64,000 nt of DNA from Candidatus Phocaeicola excrementigallinarum (GCA_019120125.1 DWVR01000068.1:1-64000); one strand, 5' to 3'; numbered from the stretch's first letter, positions 1 through 9,459 are shown. Translations and numbers: made by a program. Notes: a model not told the origin generated them from the sequence alone.

Positions 1-80
1 ACAACATGCAGCAAGCCACCCGCGACAAGTCCTTTATGGAACGGCTTGCCCAAATACGGAAGTACGCGGCATTGCTGTAA
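1..80 (+). CDS. C-terminal tail of an unknown protein (partial)
   Basis: An open frame (codon phase beginning at base 3) runs in from the left edge and ends at the TAA at 78-80; it reads NMQQATRDKSFMERLAQIRK and then YAALL. The end of a gene is likely because a strong hairpin terminator follows 25 bases later. The fragment is too short to assign a family. A fimbriae-related product is possible from the neighbours, but that is only a guess. Confidence 0.45.
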   Translation, partial: NMQQATRDKSFMERLAQIRKYAALL

Positions 81-105
81 GCAGCGGTACACACCGCAAG
101 TTTCC

Positions 106-150
106 CGTCCCGCCCCTCTCCCCGCCGTGGAGGAGGGCGGGACGCTTGTT
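106..150 (+). terminator. Rho-independent terminator
   Basis: CGTCCCGCCC at 106-115 pairs perfectly with GGGCGGGACG at 135-144 (10 bp, GC-rich), followed by CTTGTTTT. It closes the gene ending at 80 and separates it from the fimbrillin gene. Confidence 0.75.
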
Positions 151-208
151 TTCCAGCCTGTCGGAGCACATAGATGGATGATAAGTAATAATTTAAAGAT
201 GAAAGATT

Positions 209-1066
209 ATGAACAAAGACAGATGGAAAAAGTTAATGTATGGCCTCGTGGCGGCACTGCTGCTCTCCGCCTGTTCGCAAGACGAACCGACAGAGTACAG
301 CACGACGTTGCCCGAAGGCGAATACCCGTTGCAGATAGGCAGCGTCAGCCTCACGGCAGAGGTAAACGAACAGCCTTGGACGCGGGTCAGCGAAAACCCG
401 ACGGACGGGATGAGTAGCGTATGGAAGGACGGTGATAAGATTGGAGTGCGCATCGGTGATAATGAGGAAACAGGCATCTATGTGATGAATGTAGAAGCAG
501 AGGGTAGGGTTGTGGGCGTCACCCCCGAAAAGGCGGTTTATTGGAAAGACAAGCAGCCCGCCACCATCACGGCGTGGTATCCCTTGAATGAAGAATTGGA
601 CTTTACCCACCAAGACCAAGGATTGACCTACCTGCTGAAAGCCACAGGTGACGGGAACTATCAATCTACACCCATCAATCTCAACTTTACCCACCAGCTC
701 GCCAAAGTGCGTGTGGAGCTGACAGGTACTAAAAGTAATGAAGTGCAGCAAGTATATGTGCGCAGCTATCCCACTTCTACCCACAGCCATGGCACACTGG
801 ACAGCCAAGACAAAAGCCTTACTCCTCAATATGTCCCCATGCGGCGTGCCACCTATGGCGGCGTGGAGTATTGGGAAGCCAACCTGCGTAAAGGCTATTT
901 GGACGCGGACAACACCTTCCGAGTGAGTAGCGATGGCAAAAACTTCGTGCAGGCGAAACTGACAACAGATGTTGACATTACTCCTGGGCATGTACATACG
1001 ATAAAAATCGATGTAGGCGAGGCACAACAAGTAGAGGGCAACATCAGCGACAACGGTCCTATATAG
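209..1066 (+). pseudogene. Fimbrillin-family lipoprotein, N-terminal part (frameshifted)
   Basis: The frame encodes a lipoprotein signal (KLMYGLVAALLLSAC, lipobox LLSAC) followed by the fimbrillin-like fold of Bacteroidales surface pilins: WKDGDKIGVRI near residue 71, a TAWYP strand and the FTHQLAKVRVEL motif near residue 152 are typical of the Mfa/FimA-like superfamily. Such proteins are exported as lipoproteins and become pilus subunits or surface adhesins. The frame stops at TAG 1064-1066, but the +1-phase frame continues the protein without a gap (see 1060-1770). Restoring one TA unit in the tract at 1060-1065 would rejoin both parts as DNGPIYIVNG. So this is one gene of about 520 codons broken by a 2-base loss, or by a sequencing error. 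Confidence 0.8.
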
Positions 1067-1770
1067 TAAACGGGACACGAGAGGAGTCTGTCAATATCAC
1101 TGGAGGAAGTCCTACTATTTACTTGAAAGATGCCAACATCAATGTTAGCGACGGTCCGGCTATAAATATCACGAGTGGCAACCCGACTATTCATGTGTTT
1201 GGAGAAAGCAACACTGTCTCCAGCGACAACGGCGCGGGCATCTACGTGGCAGAAGGCTGCACTGTGACTATTCAAGGTAGCAGCCGTAAAGATGATGTAC
1301 TGAAAGCAACGGCAGGTGAAGATGGAGCAGGCATAGGCGGCTCAAGTGCTTATGATACAAGCACGTTGTCATGTGGTAATATTGTGATTAAAAATGTAAC
1401 GGTTTATGCTTATAGTGATATGAGCATGGAATGCACACCTGGCATCGGAAGTCAGGAAAATTGTGGAAGCATCACAATAGATAACTCCACAGTGTATGCC
1501 TATGGTACGGCACTATATTTCTATTATGCACCTGCCATAGGTTCATGCCAATCACTGCCAAGCATTACCATCAGTAATTCTGAAATTTTTGCGTATCGAG
1601 GCAGTTATAACTACATAAGTACGGCAGATTGGATCGGATGTGGTGGATCAAGTTATCAAGGCAATAGCATCCAAGGTACAATCACCAAAACTATTGTTCA
1701 TAAAAATGCCTATAATAGACCTGGTTATCCTCCTCAAGAGATAACAGGGGAGAGCCAGACGTTTGAATAA
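1060..1770 (+). pseudogene. Fimbrillin-family lipoprotein, C-terminal beta-helix part
   Basis: This is the continuation, in another frame, of the fimbrillin gene beginning at 209. It contains serial beta-helix-like strands of the form (N)I-x-I-x-(N/D)-(S/V)-x-V-x-A, for example GNIVIKNVTVYAYSD, GSITIDNSTVYAYG and SITISNSEIFAYRG, with GIGS/GIGG turns between them. Fimbrillin-like proteins with a C-terminal right-handed beta-helix are common in Bacteroides and are thought to be tip or adhesive components. The part has no signal of its own and no plausible separate promoter, so it is unlikely to be expressed as a separate gene unless the frameshift is reversible. Confidence 0.75.
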
Positions 1771-2185
1771 TGATGATGCACGAAACAATATAAAAAACTT
1801 GCATTTCCGTCCCGGCGGACGGAGCAACGCAAAGCAGCTGCTTCAATAGGTTTTAATGGAGTAATGCACAAGAACTGCGGTCGGCTTGTGTGTGCTTTGA
1901 CAGACTGGAAAAAGGAATCTTTACGATAAGCGAGCGCAGAGGGTGCCCAGCACATTCTGCCGAGCGAAGTAAAGATGCACGAAAGTAAATAATGGGAAGA
2001 AACTTAATAATCCGGAGTTTAATTATGTCGTATTTGAGGGGGTTAAAATTAAAGTGGTCGGATTTGACCACCATAAAAAAACAGGCAGGTTTATCGGACG
2101 GGCGCGATTGCGATGCAAAACAACGACAATTATCGGCTATAATAATATTGTCCGGAGTTAATTGCCTATTTCTCGGAGATTTATT

Positions 2186-2234
2186 CCGCCTGCCCTTTGC
2201 GGACATCCGCAAGAGGCAGGCGGCTTTCTTTTTG
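2186..2234 (+). terminator. Long hairpin terminator
   Basis: CCGCCTGCC at 2186 pairs with GGCAGGCGG ending at 2223, and the inner CTTTGCGGA pairs with TCCGCAAG around a short loop, giving a near-continuous 17-bp stem. It is followed by CTTTCTTTTTG. No intact gene lies directly upstream, so it probably belonged to the decayed fimbrial region. Confidence 0.6.
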
Positions 2235-2341
2235 AATATATTTGCATGGGTGTTCACGACAGTGATAGTCATCGTGGGGGCATGGCCGGTATTTTGGGTG
2301 CGTGAACAAAGGGGACTCGGCTTGCAGCAACGACGACGAGA

Positions 2342-2428
2342 AAATGGCGGACCGGTGGCTTCACGGTTGACGGGCAGACTTATACCTGTACCGTTCTAAC
2401 CGACGGCATCACGTGGGAATGTGGATGA
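2342..2428 (+). pseudogene. Degraded fimbrillin C-terminal fragment
   Basis: The frame reads GGFTVDGQTYTCTV and then LTDGITWECG before a TGA at 2426-2428. A strand of the type V-D-G-Q-T-Y-T-x-T-V, then a GI-x-W turn, is characteristic of the last strands of fimbrillin-like pilins, where AGKKYTYTVTV usually follows. The piece has no start and no signal peptide, and it sits beside the frameshifted fimbrillin gene, so I read it as a leftover of a second pilin gene. Confidence 0.4.
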
Positions 2429-2505
2429 AAATGTAAATATCTTAACCAAGGATGCAATCGGGTAGATGTCTTACCCGTCCGAAAGCCGCTAACGTTACCG
2501 CACTT

Positions 2506-3741
2506 CTATTCGCGCTGCTTGCACCGGTTCTGCTGCATGAACTCGCGGATGGCTTCCTCGTGGTTGCCCCGCATCAGGATGTGATGGTTCCCCAGCGGAT
2601 TGGTCAGGAAGTAGCTGACGGGCTTGTCGAGTCTCACTTTCACCTGCGTACGGCAGCAGGCCTCCAGATTGCAGTTTTCCGTGAGATAACCCGTGGAAAG
2701 ATAGTATTCGTCCAGACATTCGCCGCCGCATTTGAAGAGTGTCACATCGCCTTCGTGCATGATTCCCTGAAGTCCGATGCCTGTTCCCGACTCGTAGTGG
2801 GTGCGGATGATGAACTCGTCGGTCATCGAGGTCGGCACGGCGCAGTGTGCCAGCAGCACTTCGTTGCGTTTCGCGTCGATGAACGACGGGTTGGCCATGA
2901 ATCCCGGCTGTCCGGTCAGCTCCTTCACCATGAGCAGTGACATGATGGCCTGCAGGTCTCCTTCACAGCCTGCCGGAATGCCTTCATCGTTCAGAAGCGA
3001 GAGGGCGAGACACCCTGATGTCCGGATGGTCTGGACGAGCGAGAAGCAGGTGATCGACACCGCGTCGAGCTTGTACTTGGCACAGACATCCTTCACGGCC
3101 TTGTGCAGGCGCATGCCCCGCAACAAGTCGTCGGGCTCGGCATCCTGTATGGCCTTTGCGCGCGCCACCAGCCGCGATGCGTCGGGACCGATCTCATCGT
3201 CCGTTGTCTCGTAAAAAACCTTCTCGATCTCCTCAATGGGGATGTCCACATAGGTCACTCCCCACCGCTGTCCTACCAGCAGGTAGTCCACATGACTGGC
3301 CACGAGCCACGGGGCGGGTATGCCTATCACTCCGACGCGCTTGTTCTTCAGGCTTCGTTTGGCGGCAAACGCCTTGTGGTGTACCAGTATCTGTTCCACC
3401 ATTTCCTTGGGTGTCCCGTGGATGATCTTCATCTTCATGTCCCGCGTGCGGATCCATGCCGAGATCTCGAGCGCCGCGGCCAGCGAGTTGTTGGTGCCGT
3501 CGGTAAGGAGGGTGATGGGGTAGGGCAGCAGGCTGAAGTTGCTGACCACCGCGTCTTCCACCCCTCCGCTGGCGATGAAGGCCATCTTGTATGCGTTCGA
3601 GGGGATGCTGTCCGCTTCCTTGTAGCTGACCAGATGGAGAGTGAAGTACTTCTCGATTTCCACGAAGAGTGATTTGTGCGCTTCGTAGACCTGCTCTTTC
3701 CGGAATGTGTCTCCGGTGAATATGATGAGATAAAGATTCAT
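2506..3741 (-). CDS. L-fucose/arabinose isomerase-fold protein
   Basis: The 411-residue protein resembles the sugar isomerase family that contains FucI/AraA-like C-terminal domains (COG2407 type). It has an N-terminal sugar-binding-like half (LYLIIFTGDTF onward), a middle helical stretch and a C-terminal half with SITCFSLVQT, PAGCEGDLQAIM and GNHHILMRG. These match the metal and substrate region of fucose-isomerase-like proteins, but the protein is shorter than FucI (about 590 residues). The start at 3741 is preferred over an ATG at 3771 because the latter lies inside the promoter element TATGTTTG (3765-3772). The substrate is unknown. It is not part of the fuc operon 5 kb away and is transcribed divergently from the aminotransferase gene. 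Confidence 0.75.
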   Translation of the reverse strand: MNLYLIIFTGDTFRKEQVYEAHKSLFVEIEKYFTLHLVSYKEADSIPSNAYKMAFIASGGVEDAVVSNFSLLPYPITLLTDGTNNSLAAALEISAWIRTRDMKMKIIHGTPKEMVEQILVHHKAFAAKRSLKNKRVGVIGIPAPWLVASHVDYLLVGQRWGVTYVDIPIEEIEKVFYETTDDEIGPDASRLVARAKAIQDAEPDDLLRGMRLHKAVKDVCAKYKLDAVSITCFSLVQTIRTSGCLALSLLNDEGIPAGCEGDLQAIMSLLMVKELTGQPGFMANPSFIDAKRNEVLLAHCAVPTSMTDEFIIRTHYESGTGIGLQGIMHEGDVTLFKCGGECLDEYYLSTGYLTENCNLEACCRTQVKVRLDKPVSYFLTNPLGNHHILMRGNHEEAIREFMQQNRCKQRE

Positions 3742-3764
3742 ACCTATTGAATTGTTTTCTGTGG

Positions 3765-3772
3765 CAAACATA
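3765..3772 (-). promoter_or_regulatory. -7 element for the isomerase-fold gene
   Basis: On the minus strand it reads TATGTTTG, a full match to the Bacteroidetes -7 consensus TAnnTTTG, 23 bases before the ATG at 3741. No clear -33 TTTG was seen. Confidence 0.5.
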
Positions 3773-3919
3773 CGGCTTTTTTCTTAAAGAAGGGCCGCTG
3801 ATTAACTGAAAAGGAGTTAAAGTAACTGAATGTCCGCAAAGCGGAGGCTTGGCGTGAAGGCTTCCGGCGGGCATGAATCAAGGTGAATAGATGTGGTTTC
3901 CTAATTTTTCAAACATATT

Positions 3920-3951
3920 TTTGCTAGATTACGGCAATCCGCTTATCTTTG
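3920..3951 (+). promoter_or_regulatory. Promoter of the aminotransferase gene
   Basis: TTTG at 3920-3923, a 20-base spacer, and TATCTTTG at 3944-3951 match the Bacteroidetes -33/-7 promoter. Transcription would begin near 3956, which fixes the start codon of the downstream gene at 3981 rather than at an earlier ATG (3891). Confidence 0.7.
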
Positions 3952-3980
3952 CACCTCACGAACTATTAATCTATAAAAAT

Positions 3981-5183
3981 ATGCCACATATATCCATTCG
4001 AGGAACAGAGATGCCCGAGTCGCCTATACGCAAGCTGGCGCCTCTGGCCGAAGCCGCAAAAAGGAAAGGGATCAAAGTCTATCATCTGAACATCGGCCAG
4101 CCTGACCTTCCTACCCCTCGAGCGGCCCTCGATGCGATCCGGAATATCAAGCGTACGGTGCTTGAATACAGTCCCAGTCAGGGATATCGCAGTTATCGGG
4201 AAAAGCTGGTGGGGTATTATGGGAAATATGACATCCATCTGGACCCGGATGACATCATCATCACTACCGGAGGTTCGGAAGCCGTGCTCTTCGCCTTCAT
4301 GAGCTGTCTGAACCCGGGCGACGAGATTATCGTGCCCGAGCCGGCGTATGCCAACTACATGGCGTTCGCCATTTCCGCAGGTGCCGTGATCCGCACGGTG
4401 ACGACCACCATCGAGGAGGGATTCTCGCTTCCGAAGGTGGAGAAGTTCGAGGAGCTCATTAACGAGCGTACCAAGGGGATTCTTATCTGCAACCCGAACA
4501 ATCCTACCGGTTATCTGTATACCCGGCGTGAGATGAACCAGATCCGTGACCTGGTGAAGAAATACGATCTTTTCCTGTTCTCCGACGAGGTGTACCGTGA
4601 GTTCATCTATACCGGTTCTCCTTACATATCCGCCTGCCATCTGCAGGGCATCGAACAGAATGTGGTGCTGATTGACTCCGTGTCGAAACGTTATTCGGAA
4701 TGCGGAATCCGTATCGGCGCGCTGATCACGAAGAATGAGGAGGTGCGCAAGGCGGTGATGAAATTCTGTCAGGCGCGCCTGAGCCCTCCGCTTATCGGAC
4801 AGATTGCGGCGGAAGCTTCGCTCGACGAGCCGGAAGAATACATGCGTGAGACGTATGATGAATACGTGGAGCGGCGCAAATGCCTGATTGACGGGCTGAA
4901 CCGGATTCCCGGTGTCTATTCGCCCATCCCGATGGGGGCATTCTATACGGTGGCCAAGCTGCCGGTGGATGACTGCGAGAAATTCTGCGCATGGTGTCTC
5001 TCTGAGTTCAATTATGAGGGGGAGACGGTGATGCTGGCTCCGGCAAGCGGTTTTTACACTACTCCGGGAGGCGGAAAGAACGAGGTGCGCGTGGCATACG
5101 TGCTCAAGAAGGAAGATCTGGTGCGCGCGTTGTTTATATTGCGCAAGGCACTTGAGGCGTATCCGGGAAGGGTGGACGACTGA
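3981..5183 (+). CDS. PLP-dependent aminotransferase, class I/II
   Basis: This is a 400-residue fold-type I aminotransferase of the aspartate aminotransferase superfamily, a cytosolic enzyme that transfers amino groups between amino acids and 2-oxo acids. Family landmarks are HLNIGQPDLPTP near residue 30, the cofactor-pocket TTGGSEAV, CNPNNPTGY, SDEVYREF and the Schiff-base lysine in SVSKRYSECGIRIG (Lys236). The substrate-defining arginine near the C terminus is in NEVRVAY. The exact amino acid cannot be read from sequence; aspartate or aromatic residues are possible. The start follows a well-placed promoter. Its stop codon overlaps the start of the permease gene by one base, so the two are co-transcribed. 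Confidence 0.85.
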   Translation: MPHISIRGTEMPESPIRKLAPLAEAAKRKGIKVYHLNIGQPDLPTPRAALDAIRNIKRTVLEYSPSQGYRSYREKLVGYYGKYDIHLDPDDIIITTGGSEAVLFAFMSCLNPGDEIIVPEPAYANYMAFAISAGAVIRTVTTTIEEGFSLPKVEKFEELINERTKGILICNPNNPTGYLYTRREMNQIRDLVKKYDLFLFSDEVYREFIYTGSPYISACHLQGIEQNVVLIDSVSKRYSECGIRIGALITKNEEVRKAVMKFCQARLSPPLIGQIAAEASLDEPEEYMRETYDEYVERRKCLIDGLNRIPGVYSPIPMGAFYTVAKLPVDDCEKFCAWCLSEFNYEGETVMLAPASGFYTTPGGGKNEVRVAYVLKKEDLVRALFILRKALEAYPGRVDD

Positions 5184-6430
5184 TGATGGGTTGGAAACTC
5201 TTTATAGCCCGTCGCATTTACCGGAGTGACGAAGGGAGGAAAGAGGTCTCGAAACCGGCGGTGCGTATTGCCGTGGCCGGCATCGCCATCGGACTGGCGG
5301 TGATGATCGTGTCGGTGGCTGTGGTCATCGGCTTCAAGCATCAGGTGCGCGACAAGGTCATCGGAATGGGTTCCGAGATTGTGGTGTCGGGCATTGACGG
5401 GGCTGACCTCTACCAGATGACTCCGGTGGTGGCGGAAGACAGCCTGCTTGACTCTTTCCGGAGGATTGCGGGGGTGTCGCACGTGCAGCGCTATTCCACC
5501 AAGCCGGGTATGATCATGACTTCCGACAATTTTCAGGGAATGATGGTGAAAGGAGTGGGACAGGAGTATGACTGGACTTATCTGAGAGCGCATCTGCTGG
5601 AAGGGGAGATTCCGGCCTTTTCCGATTCGGCCGCCTCAAACGCGGTGGTGGTGTCGCGCTCCATCGCCGACAGACTCTCGCTGAAGGTGGGCGACCGCTT
5701 GTTCACCTATTTCGTGGAGGACAATGTCCGTGCCCGCCGCCTGAAGGTTGCCGGCATCTATCAGACCAATTTCTCGGCCTTCGATGATTATTTCCTGATT
5801 ACGGATCTTTATACTGTGAATCGGCTCAACAACTGGAAACCAGGACAGGTGGGAGGAGTGGAAATCTCCGTGGCCGGATACGGCCGGCTGGAGGAGGTGA
5901 ACGATGGGATCCGTTCCGCACTGGGAGAGCATACAGACCGTTACGGGGAATATTACTGCTCACGGACCGCAGAGGAACTTTATCCTCAGATTTTCGCATG
6001 GCTTGACCTGCTGGACACGAACGTGTGGGTTATTCTGATCCTGATGACGGGTGTGGCGGGCTTCACCATGATTTCCGGACTGCTCATCATCATTCTGGAG
6101 CGCACGAACATGATTGGCGTGCTCAAGGCCCTGGGCGCGGACAATGCCTCTGTCCGTGAGATTTTCCTGGCCTTCTCGGTGTTCCTTATCGGTAGGGGGA
6201 TGGTTTGGGGGAATGTTGTGGGACTGGGCTGTTGTCTGGTGCAATATCTCTTTGAGCCGATCAGGCTGGATCCTGTAACCTACTATGTGAATGCGGTGCC
6301 GGTTGAGCTGCATCTCGGCTGGATTGTACTGCTCAACGTATGCACGCTGCTGGTGTCCGTGCTGATGCTGGTGGGGCCGTCGTGTCTTATCAGCAGGATC
6401 CATCCGGCAAAATCCATCCGTTTTGAATAA
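5183..6430 (+). CDS. LolC/LolE-type ABC permease (FtsX family)
   Basis: The 415-residue inner-membrane protein has one TM helix near residues 25-50 (AVRIAVAGIAIGLAVMIVSV), a large periplasmic MacB-like core (about 50-270), and three TM helices at about 275-305, 325-350 and 370-400. It shows the FtsX-type loop NMIGVLKALGADNASVREIF. This is the layout of LolC/LolE, which with LolD extracts lipoproteins from the inner membrane for transfer to the outer membrane. No ATPase gene is adjacent, as is usual in Bacteroidetes, where LolD is encoded elsewhere. It is translationally coupled to the aminotransferase gene (TGATG overlap). Confidence 0.8.
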   Translation: MMGWKLFIARRIYRSDEGRKEVSKPAVRIAVAGIAIGLAVMIVSVAVVIGFKHQVRDKVIGMGSEIVVSGIDGADLYQMTPVVAEDSLLDSFRRIAGVSHVQRYSTKPGMIMTSDNFQGMMVKGVGQEYDWTYLRAHLLEGEIPAFSDSAASNAVVVSRSIADRLSLKVGDRLFTYFVEDNVRARRLKVAGIYQTNFSAFDDYFLITDLYTVNRLNNWKPGQVGGVEISVAGYGRLEEVNDGIRSALGEHTDRYGEYYCSRTAEELYPQIFAWLDLLDTNVWVILILMTGVAGFTMISGLLIIILERTNMIGVLKALGADNASVREIFLAFSVFLIGRGMVWGNVVGLGCCLVQYLFEPIRLDPVTYYVNAVPVELHLGWIVLLNVCTLLVSVLMLVGPSCLISRIHPAKSIRFE

Positions 6431-6469
6431 ATCCCGCTATAAATCAGCCGGGGAAATGAATCTTTTTAG

Positions 6470-6477
6470 TAATTTTG
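6470..6477 (+). promoter_or_regulatory. -7 element for proS
   Basis: TAATTTTG matches TAnnTTTG and lies 42 bases before the proS ATG at 6520. This argues against an earlier ATG-like start at 6475, which lies inside the element. Confidence 0.5.
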
Positions 6478-6519
6478 CAGTCCATAAGGACAAAAGGTAA
6501 ATATAACAATATAGAAGTT

Positions 6520-8010
6520 ATGGCAAAAGAATTGAAAGACCTGACCAAAAGAAGTGAAAACTATTCACAATGGTATAATGACTTGGTGGTGAAGGCCGAC
6601 TTGGCGGAGCAGTCCGCCGTGCGCGGCTGTATGGTCATCAAGCCTTACGGATACGCTATCTGGGAGAAGATGCAGCAGCAGCTGGACAAGATGTTCAAGG
6701 AAACGGGACACGTGAACGCGTATTTCCCGTTGCTTATCCCGAAATCGTATCTGAGCCGCGAAGCCGAGCATGTGGAAGGTTTCGCCAAGGAATGCGCGGT
6801 GGTGACGCACTACCGTCTGAAGAACGCGGACGACGGCTCGGGAGTCATTGTCGACCCGGCCGCAAAACTGGAGGAGGAACTGATTATCCGTCCTACCTCG
6901 GAAACAATCATCTGGAGTACCTACAAGAACTGGATCAACTCTTACCGTGACCTGCCTATCCTCTGCAACCAATGGGCGAACGTGATGCGTTGGGAAATGC
7001 GTACCCGTCTGTTCCTCCGTACCGCCGAGTTCCTGTGGCAGGAAGGGCATACGGCTCACGCCACCCGTGAGGAGGCTGAGGCTGAGGCACAGAAGATGTT
7101 GCATGTGTACGGTGACTTTGCCGAGAAGTTCATGGCAGTGCCGGTTATCAAGGGTGTGAAGTCGGCCAACGAGCGTTTTGCAGGAGCGCTTGACACGTAT
7201 ACCATCGAGGGGCTGATGCAGGACGGAAAGGCGCTGCAATGCGGTACCTCACACTTCCTGGGACAGAACTTCGCGAAGGCGTTCAACGTGCAGTTCGTGG
7301 ACAAGAACAACAAGCTTGACTATGTATGGGCCACTTCGTGGGGTGTTTCTACCCGTCTGATGGGTGCGCTTATCATGACCCATTCGGATGACAACGGTCT
7401 GGTGCTTCCGCCGCATCTGGCTCCTATCCAGGTAGTCATTGTTCCGGTCTACAAGAACGACGGGCAGTTGAAGCAGATTGACGCCAAGATAGAAGGCATC
7501 GTGAACAAGCTGCGTGAGATGGGCGTTTCGGTGAAGTATGACAATGCCGACAACAAGCGTCCGGGCTTCAAGTTCGCCGATTATGAGCTGAAGGGTGTGC
7601 CTGTCCGTCTGGTAATGGGTGGCCGCGACTTGGAAAACAATACCATTGAAGTCATGCGCCGTGATACGCTGGAGAAAGAGACGCGCACCTGCGACGGCAT
7701 CGAGGAATACGTGAAGAACCTGTTGGAAGAGATCCAGTCGAATATCTACCAGAAAGCGTTGAAGTTCCGCGACGAGCACATCGTGAAGGTGGATACTTAC
7801 GATGAGTTCAAGCAGCAGATTGAGAAAGGCGGGTTTATTCTGGCTCATTGGGACGGCACTCCGGAAACGGAAGACCGCATCAAGGAAGAGACAAAGGCAA
7901 CCATCCGCTGTCTGCCTTTCGATGCTGACGAGGAAAGTCTGACTCCGGGCGTGGATATGGTGACAGGCAAGCCGTCGGCACGCCGTGTGCTTTTCGCCCG
8001 CGCATATTGA
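6520..8010 (+). CDS. proS: Prolyl-tRNA synthetase (archaeal/eukaryal-type)
   Basis: This is a 497-residue class II aminoacyl-tRNA synthetase that charges tRNA-Pro in the cytosol. Class II motifs are visible: motif 2 region [20 protein letters not shown] with the nearby TRPTSETI-type segment ([18 protein letters not shown]), and the anticodon-binding domain beginning near [13 protein letters not shown]. The short form without the editing insertion of bacterial ProS, with a C-terminal zinc-site-like extension ending in [10 protein letters not shown], is the ProS type found across Bacteroidetes. The start MAKELKDL follows the -7 element, and a bidirectional terminator follows the stop. Confidence 0.93.
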   Translation: MAKELKDLTKRSENYSQWYNDLVVKADLAEQSAVRGCMVIKPYGYAIWEKMQQQLDKMFKETGHVNAYFPLLIPKSYLSREAEHVEGFAKECAVVTHYRLKNADDGSGVIVDPAAKLEEELIIRPTSETIIWSTYKNWINSYRDLPILCNQWANVMRWEMRTRLFLRTAEFLWQEGHTAHATREEAEAEAQKMLHVYGDFAEKFMAVPVIKGVKSANERFAGALDTYTIEGLMQDGKALQCGTSHFLGQNFAKAFNVQFVDKNNKLDYVWATSWGVSTRLMGALIMTHSDDNGLVLPPHLAPIQVVIVPVYKNDGQLKQIDAKIEGIVNKLREMGVSVKYDNADNKRPGFKFADYELKGVPVRLVMGGRDLENNTIEVMRRDTLEKETRTCDGIEEYVKNLLEEIQSNIYQKALKFRDEHIVKVDTYDEFKQQIEKGGFILAHWDGTPETEDRIKEETKATIRCLPFDADEESLTPGVDMVTGKPSARRVLFARAY

Positions 8011-8037
8011 TTACGTATATCCGCTGTGTGGGACAAA

Positions 8038-8070
8038 CAAAAAAGGATGCACCAAGTGCATCCTTTTTTG
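8038..8070. terminator. Bidirectional terminator between proS and fucP
   Basis: AAAAAAGGATGCAC pairs with GTGCATCCTTTTTT around a CAA loop (stem of 13 bp or more). A-tract on one side and T-tract on the other let it end transcripts from both proS and the leftward fuc operon. Confidence 0.85.
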
Positions 8071-8098
8071 TTGCTGCCTGTAAATATCGGTCTTTCCT

Positions 8099-9415
8099 TT
8101 AAGCCCATTTCTTCCGGTAGGCACGGTTTCCGTAGAAAGTGACTATCAGATAGCAGGTGAAGGGCAGAATGAACGACAGGTTGACGGCAGGCATTCCGAA
8201 CAGCACGTGCTGGTCGATGATGGAAGCCTGGAGCGGGGGCAGGATGGATCCGCCAAGAATGGCCATAATCAGACCTGCGGCACCAAACTTGGCGTCTTCT
8301 CCCAACCCTTTTAGTGCGATTCCGTAGATGGTGGGGAACATCAGCGACATGCACGCCGATACGCCCACAATGCAGTACATTCCCCAGATGTTCTGGAAGA
8401 AGATCACTCCAAGTGTGAACAAGGCCGCGCCGATACCCAGTGTCCGCAACAGCAGTCCCGGATTGAAGAAACGCAGCAGGAAGGTGCAGACGAAACGGCT
8501 CACGCAGAACACGCCCATGGCGATGATATTATATAACTGCGAGCGTACCTCGGCATCCTGTTCTCCCATACCCATGCTCATGAACAGGCGGGTACCGTAT
8601 TGGATGATGAACGTCCAGCACATGATCTGCGCGCCGACATAAAAGAACTGCACGAGCACTCCTTCGCGGTAACGCTGTACGTTGAGGAGCCGTTTCATGG
8701 TCGGTCCGAAATCTATTTTTCCGGATGAGTCTCCGTTTTTCGGCATCTTCATCAGCCGGATCAGGATCAGCATGCAGAGCGTCACCACACCGATAACCAG
8801 ATAAGGTGCGATGAGTGTGGCCAGGTCCATGTCACGCACGGTGGCGAACTCACTGTCAGAGAGCAAGGCGCGTTCTGATGTGTCCAGCGGATGCAGACGG
8901 CGCTGGATGAATTCCATCGCCACATACATGCCCAGCATGGCTCCCATGGGGTTGAACGCCTGTGCGAGGTTGAGCCTGCGGGTGGCTGTCTCTTCCGATC
9001 CCATGGACAGGATATACGGGTTGCAGCTTGTTTCCAGGAACGACAGGCCGCATGTGAGAATGAAGTAGGCGACCAGGAACGGGTAATAGCTTCCGGTCAT
9101 CTTGGCGGGGAAGAAGAGAAACGCTCCCAGCGCATACAGTCCCAGTCCCAACATGACTCCTGCCTTATACGTATAGCGGCGGATGAACATGGCGGCAGGA
9201 AAGGCCATGGCGAAGTAGCCTCCGTAGAAAGCCACTTGCACAAGCGTGCCTTCTGTCACACTCATGCGGAATATCTTGGAGAAAGCCTTTACCAGTGGAG
9301 TGGTGATGTCGTTGGCAAAGCCCCATAGGGCGAAGCAGCTCGTGATGAGCACAAAGGGAATGATGGCGGCCCACGAGCCGTCTCCTACTACAGGAATTTT
9401 CTTGGTGTTTTTCAT
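8099..9415 (-). CDS. fucP: L-fucose:H+ symporter (MFS)
   Basis: This is a 438-residue major facilitator protein with about 12 TM helices that imports L-fucose across the inner membrane with protons. The N-terminal segment VLITSCFALWGFANDITTPL, with the Asp involved in fucose/proton coupling, and SFLETSCNPYILSMG are diagnostic of the FucP/gluP branch. It is the last gene of the leftward fucI-fucA-fucP run, separated from fucA by 178 bases containing a large hairpin (9460-9558). Expression probably depends on the upstream fucI promoter and the divergent AraC regulator; no -33/-7 pair was found directly before it. Confidence 0.9.
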   Translation of the reverse strand: MKNTKKIPVVGDGSWAAIIPFVLITSCFALWGFANDITTPLVKAFSKIFRMSVTEGTLVQVAFYGGYFAMAFPAAMFIRRYTYKAGVMLGLGLYALGAFLFFPAKMTGSYYPFLVAYFILTCGLSFLETSCNPYILSMGSEETATRRLNLAQAFNPMGAMLGMYVAMEFIQRRLHPLDTSERALLSDSEFATVRDMDLATLIAPYLVIGVVTLCMLILIRLMKMPKNGDSSGKIDFGPTMKRLLNVQRYREGVLVQFFYVGAQIMCWTFIIQYGTRLFMSMGMGEQDAEVRSQLYNIIAMGVFCVSRFVCTFLLRFFNPGLLLRTLGIGAALFTLGVIFFQNIWGMYCIVGVSACMSLMFPTIYGIALKGLGEDAKFGAAGLIMAILGGSILPPLQASIIDQHVLFGMPAVNLSFILPFTCYLIVTFYGNRAYRKKWA

Positions 9416-9459
9416 TTTTGTCGTTTTTTTGTTGAGTTCCTCTAAAAGAGAGCAGGGAA

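Larger units (their letters stand above)
1771..2505. other. Gene-poor interval with pseudogene debris
   Basis: About 735 bases hold no convincing intact gene. Seen here are a hairpin terminator (2186-2234) and a fimbrillin-like remnant (2342-2428). The motif TCCGGAGTT(T)AATT occurs twice (near 2013 and 2153). Open frames such as 1992-2399 show no recognisable protein signature and run through the terminator hairpin, so I treat them as non-coding. Confidence 0.6.

Noticed and set aside
1992..2399. 135-codon open frame
   Set aside because: It runs through a strong terminator hairpin and a fimbrillin remnant in another frame, and its sequence shows no protein family.
3742..3771. Upstream start (MFATENNSIG) for the isomerase-fold gene
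   Set aside because: The ATG at 3771 is inside the -7 element TATGTTTG, so it would not be on the mRNA.
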